A stretch of 35,353 nucleotides of DNA from Alphaproteobacteria bacterium (GTDB lineage: Bacteria > Pseudomonadota > Alphaproteobacteria > GCA-2731375), in the NCBI GenBank assembly GCA_016869175.1, contig VGEV01000021.1, positions 1 to 35,353 on the forward strand, in the 5' to 3' direction. Both the position numbers and the translations under genes were made by a program. The notes under the pieces are model-generated. The model worked only from the letters and a program-made list of their open reading frames with translations, was not told the DNA's origin and ran no database searches. Of this stretch, positions 7,961 through 17,903 are shown in pieces (the stretch's first letter is position 1; the number at the start of each line of letters is the position of its first letter).

Positions 7961-8671
7961 ATGGCGCGAACCGCGGAACCCATGCTGACGGCGCAGGCTC
8001 TGCGCAAGTCCTTCACGCTGCACCTGCGCGGGGGCGTGACCCTGCCGGTGCTGGAGGGCAACGACCTGACGGTCGCCGCCGGCGAGTGCGTCGGGCTGCT
8101 CGGCCCCTCGGGCGTCGGTAAGTCGACCTTGCTGCGCTGTCTTTATGGCAATTACCGGCCGCAAGCCGGCCGCATCCGTGTCAGGCATGACGGGGCGATG
8201 GTCGATCTGGTCGGCGCGCCGCCATATCTTCTGCTGGCGGTCCGCCGACGCACGATCGGTTATGTCAGCCAGTTCCTGCGCGTCATCCCGCGCATCGGCG
8301 CGCTCGACCTGGTCATCGAACGGGCGCTGGCCTTCACCCCGAGCGAGGAGGAAGCACGCATCCGCGCCATGACGATGCTGACCGCATTGAACCTGCCGGC
8401 CCGGCTGTGGGCGCTGCCGCCGGCGACCTTTTCCGGCGGCGAGCAGCAGCGCGTGAACCTGGCGCGCGTCCTGGTCGGCGACTATCCGATCCTGTTGTTG
8501 GACGAACCGACCGCCGCTCTCGACCAGCAGAACCGCGATGCCGCAATCGAGCTCATAGGCCAGCGGGTGCGATCGGGCGCCGCCGCGGTCGGCATTTTTC
8601 ACGATGCCGATGCGCGTCGCCGGCTGACCGACCGTGGCGTCGAACTTGTGCCGGCACGGGAGACCGCATGA
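7961..8671 (+). CDS. phnL: C-P lyase ABC-type ATPase PhnL
   Basis: A 236-residue ABC ATPase that closely follows E. coli PhnL: VTLPVLEGNDLTVAAGECV, Walker A GPSGVGKST, YGNYRPQAG, VSQFLRVIPRI, signature FSGGEQQRVNLAR, Walker B ILLLDEPTAALD and GIFHD. It participates in the first step with PhnGHI and can associate with the core beside PhnK. Two ATG codons (7961, 7982) are possible; the second fits the E. coli start (MINVQNV...) better. The 3' end overlaps phnM by 4 nt. Confidence 0.95.
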   Translation: MARTAEPMLTAQALRKSFTLHLRGGVTLPVLEGNDLTVAAGECVGLLGPSGVGKSTLLRCLYGNYRPQAGRIRVRHDGAMVDLVGAPPYLLLAVRRRTIGYVSQFLRVIPRIGALDLVIERALAFTPSEEEARIRAMTMLTALNLPARLWALPPATFSGGEQQRVNLARVLVGDYPILLLDEPTAALDQQNRDAAIELIGQRVRSGAAAVGIFHDADARRRLTDRGVELVPARETA

Positions 8672-9813
8672 AGACGGCGCTGCGGCTGGGCAACGCCCAA
8701 CTGGTGCTGCCGGACGGCGTGCGCCGGGGAGCCGTCGTTTGCGGGGAAGGCGCAATCGCGGCGATCGACGAGGGGGCGGGAAGCGCGGCGCAGGCGCTCG
8801 ATCTCGAGGGCGACTATCTGCTGCCCGGTTTCGTCGAGCTGCATACCGACGACCTGGAGCGCCACGTCACACCGCGGCCGGCGGTGCGCTGGCCGACCCT
8901 GCCGGCACTGCTGGTGCATGACGCGGAGGTCGCGGCGGCGGGGATCACCACGGTCTGCGATGCCTTGCGCGCGGGCATCATGTCGTCCGAGACGTGGAGT
9001 CGGCTGGACATGTTGCACGACACCGTCGCCGGCATCGCCCGCTGCCAGGATGGCGGCCTGCTGCGGTCGGAGCATCTGCTGCACATGCGCTGCGAGGTGG
9101 CGAGCGACAACGTGATGGAGATGTTCCAGCCGTTTCTTGGCAACCGCCTGTTGCGCCTGGTTTCGGTCATGGATCACACCCCAGGCGCGCGGCAGTTCCG
9201 CAATGTCGACTATTGGAAGGTCTACTATCGTGGTCGCTACCAGTTCTCGGAGGCCGAGATCGATCGGATGATCGCCGAACGGCTGGACCTGCAAGGCCGC
9301 AATTCCGAACGCCATCGCCAGGCCATCGCCGGCGCCTGCAAGGGTTGCGATGTGGTGTTGGCTAGCCATGACGATACTCTGGCCGAGCATATCGACGAGG
9401 CGCGCGCGCTGGGGCTGACGATTTCCGAATTCCCGACCACCTTGGAAGCCGCCGAGGCCGCGCATGCCCAAGGCATGACGACCGTCGGCGGCGCGCCCAA
9501 CATGGTGCGTGGCGGTTCGCATTCCGGCAACGTCGCGGCGATGGACCTGGCGCGGGCCGGATTGCTCGACGCGCTGTCCTCGGACTACGTGCCGGCCAGC
9601 CTGCTGCACGCGGCATTCCTGATGCACCGGCAAGTCGGCTTGCCGTTGCAGCAGGCAGTGGCGACCATTTCGGTCAATCCAGCCCGCATGTTGGGCTTGG
9701 CCGATCGGGGCGAGATCGCGGTCGGCCAACGCGCCGACCTGGTGCGGGTGGCGCTGTGCGATGGGCTGCCGGTGGTGCGCCAAGTCTGGCGCTCCGGCCG
9801 GCGCGTGGTTTGA
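8668..9813 (+). CDS. phnM: RPnTP hydrolase PhnM (amidohydrolase superfamily)
   Basis: A 381-residue member of the amidohydrolase superfamily; E. coli PhnM is 378 residues. It removes pyrophosphate from ribose-1-phosphonate-5-triphosphate, giving the substrate for PhnJ. Visible landmarks are the first metal motif in ELHTDDLERH, GITTVCDALR, VMDHTPGARQF, SHDDT, EFPTTLEAAEAAHAQGM, GAPNMVRGGSHSGN and a C-terminal GEIAVGQRADLVRV. The start overlaps phnL (ATGA). The longer ORF from 8407 is phnL read in another frame. Confidence 0.95.
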   Translation: MKTALRLGNAQLVLPDGVRRGAVVCGEGAIAAIDEGAGSAAQALDLEGDYLLPGFVELHTDDLERHVTPRPAVRWPTLPALLVHDAEVAAAGITTVCDALRAGIMSSETWSRLDMLHDTVAGIARCQDGGLLRSEHLLHMRCEVASDNVMEMFQPFLGNRLLRLVSVMDHTPGARQFRNVDYWKVYYRGRYQFSEAEIDRMIAERLDLQGRNSERHRQAIAGACKGCDVVLASHDDTLAEHIDEARALGLTISEFPTTLEAAEAAHAQGMTTVGGAPNMVRGGSHSGNVAAMDLARAGLLDALSSDYVPASLLHAAFLMHRQVGLPLQQAVATISVNPARMLGLADRGEIAVGQRADLVRVALCDGLPVVRQVWRSGRRVV

Positions 9814-9824
9814 CGGAGGGCAGG

Positions 9825-10376
9825 ATGTCGGCGGTCGATGCGATCATCCAGATCATGGCGCGGGGTGGCGCGCGCGACTATGGCGGCGAGCGGATCAGCC
9901 AGCTGGCGCACGGCCTGCAATGCGCGCAGTTGGCCGAGCGGCAGGGAGCGACGCCAAGCCTGATCGTCGCGGCCCTGCTGCACGACATCGGTCACCTGCT
10001 CAACGCCGACGAATGGGCGGCCTTTCAGCGCGGCGAGGATGCGCGGCACGAGGAGCGCGGCGCCGATTTCCTGGCGCGGCATTTCGGTCCGGAGGTGAGC
10101 GAGCCGGTCCGGCTGCATGTCGCCGCCAAGCGCTACCTGACCGCCGTCGAGCCCGGCTATCACGACGGCCTGTCGCCGGTTTCCGGACGCACGCTGCAAC
10201 TGCAAGGCGGCCCCTTCAGCCCGGCCGAGGCGGCAGCCTTCGCCGGCGCCGCGCACGCGCAGGCGGCGATCGCGGTCCGCCGCTGGGATGAGCAGGGCAA
10301 GGATCCGGCCGCACCGACGCCAGACCTGCGGCATTTCGCGCCGTATCTGCTGACCGCTCTGGCCCGACCGGTTTGA
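9825..10376 (+). CDS. PhnZ/TmpB-like HD-domain diiron oxygenase, phosphonate-operon associated
   Basis: A 183-residue HD-domain protein of the phosphonate-operon-associated HDIG family. The residues that set PhnZ apart from hydrolytic HD proteins are present: DYGGE (Tyr19, Glu22, the pair that gates the substrate site), His29, HDIGH (His53-Asp54), HEERGADFL (His75), HVAAKRYL (His98) and RRWDEQG (Asp155). This is the six-ligand diiron set. Known members oxidise 1-hydroxyphosphonates and split the C-P bond to give phosphate and a carboxylate, after a 2-oxoglutarate oxygenase (PhnY/TmpA) has hydroxylated the substrate. No such partner lies in this window. GGAGGG 4 nt before the ATG supports this start. 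The actual substrate is unknown. Confidence 0.85.
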   Translation: MSAVDAIIQIMARGGARDYGGERISQLAHGLQCAQLAERQGATPSLIVAALLHDIGHLLNADEWAAFQRGEDARHEERGADFLARHFGPEVSEPVRLHVAAKRYLTAVEPGYHDGLSPVSGRTLQLQGGPFSPAEAAAFAGAAHAQAAIAVRRWDEQGKDPAAPTPDLRHFAPYLLTALARPV

Positions 10377-11065
10377 GCAGACGGATCGCGCTCTATTTCG
10401 CGCCGGCATCAGGTTCGGCGTTGGCCGAGTTCGGCGCGCGGTGGCTTGGCCGCGATGCGCTCGAGGACCGGGCGCTGGCGCAACCGCGGCTGGTCGGCAT
10501 CGCGCCCGAGCGACTGACGGCCATCACCGCTTCGCCCCGCCACTACGGCTTTCACGCGACCTTGAAGCCGCCCTTCGCGCTGTCGGCCGGACAGTCCGCG
10601 CAAGCGGTGCATCGTGCGGCCGCGGCGTTCGCCCGTCGGCAGCCGGCATTCGCGCTGCCGGCCTTGCGGCTGGTATCGCTGGGCGGCTTCCTGGCACTGG
10701 TGCCGGCCGCGCCCTCGCGCCAACTGCGCCTGCTGGCGGATGCCTGCGTCGTCGAATTCGATGGCTTTCGTGCCCGGCCCGGCGCCGCCGAACTGACCAG
10801 ACGACGGGCCAGCGGCCTGTCCCAGAGACAGGATGCCCTGCTCGCGCGCTGGGGCTATCCCTTCGTCTTGGAGGAATATCGCTTTCACCTGACTCTGACC
10901 GAGCGGCTTGCGGAACCGGAACGCACGCAGGTGCTGCACGCCCTGGCGCCGCTCTGCGAGCCGTTCTGCCAGTCGCCCCTCGGCATCGACGCGCTGACCC
11001 TGTTCGAGCAGACCGAGCGCGCCCGCGACTTCGTGATCAGCGCCCGCTATCCGTTCGCCGGCTGA
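10373..11065 (+). CDS. DUF1045 2H-phosphoesterase-like phosphonate metabolism protein
   Basis: A 230-residue DUF1045 protein, a family found almost only in phosphonate operons. Two HxT motifs, HYGFHATLKPPF and YRFHLTLTERL, mark it as a 2H phosphoesterase of the LigT/cyclic-phosphodiesterase fold. It begins at a TTG that overlaps the HD gene's stop (TTGA). Since phnP, which opens phosphoribosyl 1,2-cyclic phosphate in E. coli, is absent from the window, this protein is a reasonable functional substitute; that is inference from fold and context. Its 3' end overlaps the 3' end of the convergent phnN gene by 29 nt. Confidence 0.85.
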   Translation: MSRRIALYFAPASGSALAEFGARWLGRDALEDRALAQPRLVGIAPERLTAITASPRHYGFHATLKPPFALSAGQSAQAVHRAAAAFARRQPAFALPALRLVSLGGFLALVPAAPSRQLRLLADACVVEFDGFRARPGAAELTRRRASGLSQRQDALLARWGYPFVLEEYRFHLTLTERLAEPERTQVLHALAPLCEPFCQSPLGIDALTLFEQTERARDFVISARYPFAG

Positions 11066-11618
11066 TCGCCTCCAGGGTGCGCACGAACTTGCCGGTCGCT
11101 TCGCCGAGCGGCCGGTCGTTGCGGAAGGTCACGACATCCGCGCCGCTGACGACGAAGGCTTCCGCCCGCGCCAGCCGTCCGGCGATCTCGGCCGGGGTCT
11201 CGCGCCCGCGCTCTGCCAAGCGGGCGACGAGCAGGTCGGCGGGCACGCGCACGTCGATCACCGTCAGTCGGCGATAGCGGGTTCGCGCCTGGTCGAGCAC
11301 GCCGCGCGAGACATTGACTACGACGTGCCGGCCCATGGCCAGATGGTCGTCGATGACGACTGGAATGCCGTAGCAAAGACCGTGCGCGCTCCAGTTCAAG
11401 GCGTAGGCGCCGGCCACCACGCGGTACGCAAACGTCGCTTCGTCGATTTCCACATGCGGCTCTCCGCCGCTGTCGGCCGGCCGCGTCACTTCGCGCCGGG
11501 GAAAGCTGAAACGCTCAGCCGGCGCCAGCGCATTCCGCGCGCCGGCGATCAGGCTGTCCTTGCCCGCCCCGGAAGCGCCTACCACCAGGATCAGCGCTCC
11601 GGCCGCGGACCGGTTCAT
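11037..11618 (-). CDS. phnN: Ribose 1,5-bisphosphokinase PhnN
   Basis: A 193-residue P-loop kinase of the guanylate-kinase-like group that turns ribose 1,5-bisphosphate, the product of cyclic-phosphate opening, into PRPP. Walker A is GASGAGKDSLI, followed by RFSFPRREVTRP, FAYRVVAGAYALNWSAHGLCYGIP and VVVNVSRGVLDQAR, all typical of PhnN. The ATG at 11618 overlaps the dedA stop; the longer track ORF runs back through dedA in another frame. Unusually it is not in the phn operon but on the opposite strand, convergent with it and coupled to a DedA gene. Confidence 0.93.
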   Translation of the reverse strand: MNRSAAGALILVVGASGAGKDSLIAGARNALAPAERFSFPRREVTRPADSGGEPHVEIDEATFAYRVVAGAYALNWSAHGLCYGIPVVIDDHLAMGRHVVVNVSRGVLDQARTRYRRLTVIDVRVPADLLVARLAERGRETPAEIAGRLARAEAFVVSGADVVTFRNDRPLGEATGKFVRTLEAISRRTDSGR

Positions 11619-12256
11619 TCGGCGCCGCTGGCCGGCCGGGACAGCGGCCCGGCTGCCACGCGGGCCACTTCGGCGTCGCGGCGACGCTTGTGCCGGCGCA
11701 TCAGCAACCAAACCACGACCAGAAAGCCCGCCAGCACGGCCAGGCCGATATACTTGCCGACCTGCGGCAGCAGCGTGGCCAGGGCGTGGCCGAAGACGTA
11801 GCCGATGCCAGCGAAACTGATCGCCCAAAGGCCGGCCGCGATCAGGTTGAGCACGAAGAAGCGCAGCCAATGCAACTCGCTCAGCCCACAAGCGAACGAA
11901 CTGACGTTGCGGATGCCATAGATGAAGCGGAAGGACAGGATGAAGCCGGTATTGTAGCGATGCAGCAGGTCAAGCGCGATCTGCGCGCGGAGCTGCCATT
12001 TCGGCCGCCGGGCGAGCAAGCGCTGACCGAAGCGCCGGCCAAGGAAAAAGTAGGCTTGATCGCCCAGGAAACTGCCGGACCAGGCGAACAGAACGATCAG
12101 CCAGAAACTCAGCTTTTCGAGGAAAGCGGCATAGCCGGCGAAAATGACGAAGGTCTCGCCTTCCAGGAAGGTCCAGACGAAAATGCCTGGGTAGACATAG
12201 TGTTCGTACTCGGCCAGCAACCGGTCGAAGTCGAACAACAGGCGAAAGAACTCCAT
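11615..12256 (-). CDS. DedA-family (SNARE-associated/VTT) membrane protein
   Basis: A 213-residue integral membrane protein with four to five hydrophobic segments. It carries the DedA/VTT signatures: EGETFVIFAGYAAFLE near the N-terminus, the SGSFLGDQAYFFLGRRFG block, the helix-turn FILSFRFIYGIRNVSSFACG with the conserved Arg, and a C-terminal hydrophobic helix followed by RRHKRRRD. DedA proteins are linked to proton-motive force, recycling of undecaprenyl phosphate and other polyprenyl or phospholipid flipping. It is the first gene of a two-gene unit with phnN (4-nt overlap). Whether it serves phosphonate metabolism is unknown. Confidence 0.88.
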   Translation of the reverse strand: MEFFRLLFDFDRLLAEYEHYVYPGIFVWTFLEGETFVIFAGYAAFLEKLSFWLIVLFAWSGSFLGDQAYFFLGRRFGQRLLARRPKWQLRAQIALDLLHRYNTGFILSFRFIYGIRNVSSFACGLSELHWLRFFVLNLIAAGLWAISFAGIGYVFGHALATLLPQVGKYIGLAVLAGFLVVVWLLMRRHKRRRDAEVARVAAGPLSRPASGAE

Positions 12257-12335
12257 ACGCTCTCCTCGCGCACGGCCGTCGGCGTTGCGCTACAAATCCC
12301 GAAAGCAGCGCCCGGGCAAGCGAAATTCCAAGCGG

Positions 12336-14423
<2,088 letters not shown>

Positions 14424-14453
14424 GGACGCTTCCTCATGCCCGCGGCCGTCAAC

Positions 14454-15491
14454 CTAGCCGCGCGTCGGGTCGGGTGACACGCGCACCAGCAGCTTGCCGA
14501 AGTTCGCGCCCCTCAGCAGGCCCTGGAAGGCACGCGGCGCGTTCTCCAGCCCTTCCACGATGTCCTCGCGAAACTTGACCCGGCCCTCGCGCAGGTAGCC
14601 GCCGACCTCGCGGTAGAAATCGGACGCGCGGGCGGTGTGATCGCTGATGATGAAACCGCGGATGGTCAGGCGGCGGAACAGCGCCAGGCGCATCATCAAC
14701 GGCAACTTGTCGGGGCCTGGCGGCGCCTGCGTCGCATTGTACCCGGCAATCTGGCCGCACACCGGAATGCGGCCGTGGGTGTTCATCAGTGGCAGCACCG
14801 CTTCCAGCACCGCGCCGCCGACATTCTCGAAATAGACGTCGATGCCGTTCGGGCAGGCTTCCGCCAGCCGCCCGGCGAGATCGTCGGCACGGTGGTCGAG
14901 GCAGAAATCGTAGCCGAGTTCCTTGGCCGCATAGTCGCACTTGGCCGGGCCGCCAGCGATGCCCACGGCCCGGCAGCCCTTGAGCTTGGCAAGCTGGCCG
15001 ACCAGCGAGCCCACCGCCCCGGTGGCGGCGGACACCACCACGGTCTCGCCGGGCTTCGGCTGGCCCAGGTCCAGCAGCCCGACATAGGCGGTCAGACCCG
15101 GCATGCCCAGCACGCCCAATGCGGTCGAGATCGGCGCCGCTTCCGGGTCCAGCTTGCGCGCTCCCTTGCCGTCCGACAGGCCGTGACTTTGCCAACCGAT
15201 ATCGGCGAACACGAAGTCGCCCGCGCGATAGCCGGGGTGCCTGCTTTCCAGCACCTGCCCGACCGAACGGCCGGTCATCGGCTGGCCAAGCTCGACCGGC
15301 GCCGCGTAGGACGCCCCGGCGCTCATGCGGCCCCGCATATAGGGATCGAGCGAGAGATAGATCGTGCGCAGCAGGAACTGCCCTTCGCCCGGCGCCGGCA
15401 AGGCAAACGCTTCCTGCCGAAAGTCGCCGTCCTTCGGTTCGCCAACCGGCCGCGCCGCCAGCACGATGCGCCTGCCCAACTCCGTCGCCAC
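14454..15491 (-). CDS. NADP-dependent MDR-family oxidoreductase (CurA/prostaglandin-reductase type)
   Basis: A zinc-free medium-chain reductase of about 345 residues. It opens with the family pattern RQEAFALPAPGEGQFLLRTIYLSLDPYMRGRM, has a Rossmann glycine motif in SAATGAVGSLVGQLAKLKGC, then NVGGAVLEAVLPLM and GRIPVCGQIAGYN. Relatives such as E. coli CurA reduce alpha,beta-unsaturated carbonyls with NADPH. I favour the GTG at 15491, which has a G-rich stretch upstream and gives the CurA length; the track starts at a TTG at 15506. It is divergent from the CoA-transferase gene across a palindrome-rich interval and follows in the same direction as the FadB-like gene. Confidence 0.88.
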   Translation of the reverse strand: MATELGRRIVLAARPVGEPKDGDFRQEAFALPAPGEGQFLLRTIYLSLDPYMRGRMSAGASYAAPVELGQPMTGRSVGQVLESRHPGYRAGDFVFADIGWQSHGLSDGKGARKLDPEAAPISTALGVLGMPGLTAYVGLLDLGQPKPGETVVVSAATGAVGSLVGQLAKLKGCRAVGIAGGPAKCDYAAKELGYDFCLDHRADDLAGRLAEACPNGIDVYFENVGGAVLEAVLPLMNTHGRIPVCGQIAGYNATQAPPGPDKLPLMMRLALFRRLTIRGFIISDHTARASDFYREVGGYLREGRVKFREDIVEGLENAPRAFQGLLRGANFGKLLVRVSPDPTRG

Positions 15492-15519
15492 GTCAGCCGC
15501 CCCCAATTTGCCCTGAGCC

Positions 15520-15592
15520 TAGTGTCCCGATTCCGAAGTTCGCAAGTCCCTGCTGCCACTCTGATGCGAACTTCGGAATCAGGGGGACACTA
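15520..15592. repeat. Long near-perfect inverted repeat (palindrome 1) in a divergent intergenic region
   Basis: Arms of 25 and 28 nt that differ only by a 3-nt bulge enclose a 20-nt loop. Both arms carry TAGTGTCCC at the outside and GATTCCGAAGTTCGCA at the inside. It lies just upstream of the MDR reductase start. The same core recurs at 21.3 kb, which makes it a repeat family rather than a single terminator. It could be a REP/MITE-like element, a hairpin, or an operator. Confidence 0.8.
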
Positions 15593-15606
15593 GCAATCCT
15601 ATGATT

Positions 15607-15680
15607 CTAGTGTGGCTTTGGATTTGCAGTTCTTCACCGAGCCGGCCGCCAGAATCGGAGGAACTGCAAATCCGCCACAA
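15607..15680. repeat. Second inverted repeat (palindrome 2), diverged relative of palindrome 1
   Basis: Left arm TGTGGCTTTGGATTTGCAGTTC and right arm GAACTGCAAATCCGCCACA pair except for a 3-nt insertion; the loop is 28 nt. The left flank CTAGTGT is shared with palindrome 1, and GGATTTGCAGTTC parallels GATTCCGAAGTTC. It begins 15 nt after palindrome 1 and lies upstream of the CoA-transferase gene. The tandem placement suggests duplication and divergence. Confidence 0.75.
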
Positions 15681-15769
15681 CAGCGCAAGGCAGAGCCATT
15701 GGGCGAGCGCGTTGACCCGCGATCCGTCGGCGCTTCATGGTGTCTGACCTGGATCGGACGGGGACAAAG

Positions 15770-16906
15770 ATGGGCGAGGCCTTGCCGCTGGCTGGCATCA
15801 CGGTGGTGGAGATGGGCAACAACGTGGCGTTGCCCTATGGCACCTGGGTCCTGGGCCGGCTGGGCGCGCGGGTGATCAAGGTAGAGCGGCCGCAGAGCGG
15901 CGACGACGCGCGCGCCTGGGGGCCGCCGTTCTGGCAGGGCACCGCCGCGATCTTCCAGGTGCTGAACGCCGGCAAGCAGTCAATGGTGGTCGATCTGCAG
16001 AACGAAGCCGAGCGGGCGCGGCTGCGGCGTCTCATCCTGGAAGAGGCGGACGCCGTGCTGCAAAGCTACCGGCCCGGCGTGGTGGCCAAGCTGGGGCTGG
16101 ACGGCCCGCGCCTGAGGCGCGACAAGCCCGGCCTGATCTACTGCAACCTCGGCGCCTTCGGCCACAAGGGACCGCTCAAGGACCGGCCGGGCTACGATGC
16201 CCTGATGCAGGCCTTCGGCGGCATCATGAGCGTGACCGGCGAGGAAGGTCGGCCACCGGTGCGGGTGGGCGTTTCCATCGTCGACAGCGGCACCGGCATG
16301 TGGTGCGTCATCGGCGTGCTGGCGGCCTTGCAGCGCCGGGCGGCCACCGGCCAGGGCTGCGTCATCGACGCCTCGCTCTACGAAACCGCGCTCGGCTGGA
16401 TGAACGTGCATGCCGGCGACTTCCACTCGGTCGGCCAGATCAATCGGCGGCGCGGCACGGCGACGCGCGGCATCGCCCCCTACCAGGGCTATGAATGCGC
16501 CGACGGCTTCCTGATCATCGGCGCCGCCAACGACCGGCTGTTCCGCGCGCTCTGCCAAGCGCTGGGCCACCCCGAATGGGGTGCGGATCCGCGCTTCCTC
16601 GACAACGCCAAGCGCTATGCCAACCTGGCCGAGTTGAACCGCCTGCTCGGCGACCTGCTCAACACCAAGCCGCGCGCGCATTGGCAAGCGCTGCTCGACG
16701 CCGCTTCGGTGCCGAACGCGCCGATCCAGGCGATCGACGAGGTGTTGGCGCATCCGCAGACCCAGGCCCTGGGCATGGTCCAGGCGACCGACGACGGGCG
16801 GCTGCGACAGATGGCCCTGCCGCTTAGCTTCGATGGCGAACGGCCGCCGGCCGGCGCCAGCGCGCCTGGGCTGGGTCAGCATGGCGCGGCGGTGAAAAGC
16901 GGCTAG
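15770..16906 (+). CDS. Class III (CaiB/BaiF family) CoA-transferase
   Basis: A 378-residue family III CoA-transferase. It has the N-terminal LAGITVVEMGNNVALPYGTWVLGRLGARVIKVE, the catalytic Asp in GYDALMQAFGGIMSVTGE, and the C-terminal NAPIQAIDEVLAHPQ. These enzymes exchange CoA between carboxylic acids through aspartyl-acyl and glutaryl-type anhydride intermediates. I chose the ATG at 15770 (GGGG 6 nt upstream); the track ATG at 15737 has no visible ribosome-binding site. The next gene is an HMG-CoA-lyase-family protein, so the pair may activate and cleave a branched dicarboxylate such as 3-hydroxy-3-methylglutarate or citramalate. Substrate not determined. Confidence 0.9.
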   Translation: MGEALPLAGITVVEMGNNVALPYGTWVLGRLGARVIKVERPQSGDDARAWGPPFWQGTAAIFQVLNAGKQSMVVDLQNEAERARLRRLILEEADAVLQSYRPGVVAKLGLDGPRLRRDKPGLIYCNLGAFGHKGPLKDRPGYDALMQAFGGIMSVTGEEGRPPVRVGVSIVDSGTGMWCVIGVLAALQRRAATGQGCVIDASLYETALGWMNVHAGDFHSVGQINRRRGTATRGIAPYQGYECADGFLIIGAANDRLFRALCQALGHPEWGADPRFLDNAKRYANLAELNRLLGDLLNTKPRAHWQALLDAASVPNAPIQAIDEVLAHPQTQALGMVQATDDGRLRQMALPLSFDGERPPAGASAPGLGQHGAAVKSG

Positions 16907-16940
16907 AATTGCCGGCAAACGGCATCCAAGGGAGTTTGCC

Positions 16941-17894
16941 ATGCGCGAAGGCATCGACGTGCAGGTCTGCGAGGTCGGGCTGCGGGACGGCCTGCAGGGC
17001 TTGCATACCTTCTTTCCCACCGAGGCCAAGAAGCAGTGGATCGAAATCGAGGCCGCGGCTGGCATGCCGGCCATCGAGGTCTGTTCGTTCGTGCCGACTT
17101 CGGTGTCGATCCAGTTCACCGATGCTCAGGAGAGCGTGGCGCATGCCCTGGCGCAGCCGGGGCTCCATGTCATGGCGCTCATCCCCAACCTGAAGGGCGC
17201 CGAACGAGCCCTGCCGACCGGCGTGCACCAGCTCAACTACGTCACCTCGGTCTCGGAGGAGCACAACCTGCGCAACGTCAGGCGCACGGTGGAGGAGTCG
17301 CTCACCGAATTCGGCCGCGTGGCGGCCTTGCGCAACAGCAAGCCAGAATGGAAGAAGACCCGAATCTGCGGCGCCATGGCGACCGCGCTCGGCTGCACCA
17401 TCAAGGGCCAGGTGGAGACCAAGGACGTGCTGCGGATGGGCGAGCGCTACCTGAAGCTCGGCGCCGACGAGCTGGCCATCGCCGATACCGTCGGCTATGC
17501 CAGCCCGCGCCAGGTCAAGGCGATGTTCCAGGAAGCGGCGCGCGCCTTCCCGGGGGTGCCGCTGACCGCGCATTTCCACGACACCCGCGGGCTCGGCCTC
17601 GCCAACGTGGTGGCGGCGCTGGAGGCCGGCTGCCGGCGCTTCGACGCCTCGCTGGCGGGGTTGGGCGGCTGCCCGTTCGCACCCGGCGCCACCGGCAACA
17701 TCGTCATGGACGATCTCATCTTCCTGCTGGAATCGATGGGCCTGAAGACCGGCGTCGCTCTGAGCAAGCTGCTGGAGGCGCGTGCCATCATCCGTGCCAA
17801 CCTGAAGGACGAGCCGCTCTACGGCGCAATCGCCAAGGCCGGCCTGCCGAAGGGCTTCCGGCCGGCGAGCCCGCTGCCGTTGGCGGCGGAATAG
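16941..17894 (+). CDS. HMG-CoA lyase family protein (DRE-TIM metallolyase)
   Basis: A 317-residue TIM-barrel lyase. Signature motifs are CEVGLRDGLQ at the start (the DRE-like metal/catalytic site), EVCSFVPTSVSIQF, HFHDTRGLGLANVVAALEAG with the metal-binding His pair, and GLGGCPFAPGATGN with the catalytic Cys loop of HMG-CoA lyase. Family enzymes split 3-hydroxy-3-methylglutaryl-CoA or citramalyl-CoA into acetyl-CoA plus a keto acid. AAGGGAG upstream of the ATG supports the start. It lies 34 nt after the CoA-transferase and is probably cotranscribed with it. HMG-CoA versus citramalyl-CoA specificity cannot be decided here. Confidence 0.9.
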   Translation: MREGIDVQVCEVGLRDGLQGLHTFFPTEAKKQWIEIEAAAGMPAIEVCSFVPTSVSIQFTDAQESVAHALAQPGLHVMALIPNLKGAERALPTGVHQLNYVTSVSEEHNLRNVRRTVEESLTEFGRVAALRNSKPEWKKTRICGAMATALGCTIKGQVETKDVLRMGERYLKLGADELAIADTVGYASPRQVKAMFQEAARAFPGVPLTAHFHDTRGLGLANVVAALEAGCRRFDASLAGLGGCPFAPGATGNIVMDDLIFLLESMGLKTGVALSKLLEARAIIRANLKDEPLYGAIAKAGLPKGFRPASPLPLAAE

Positions 17895-17903
17895 GCCGGC
17901 GGC

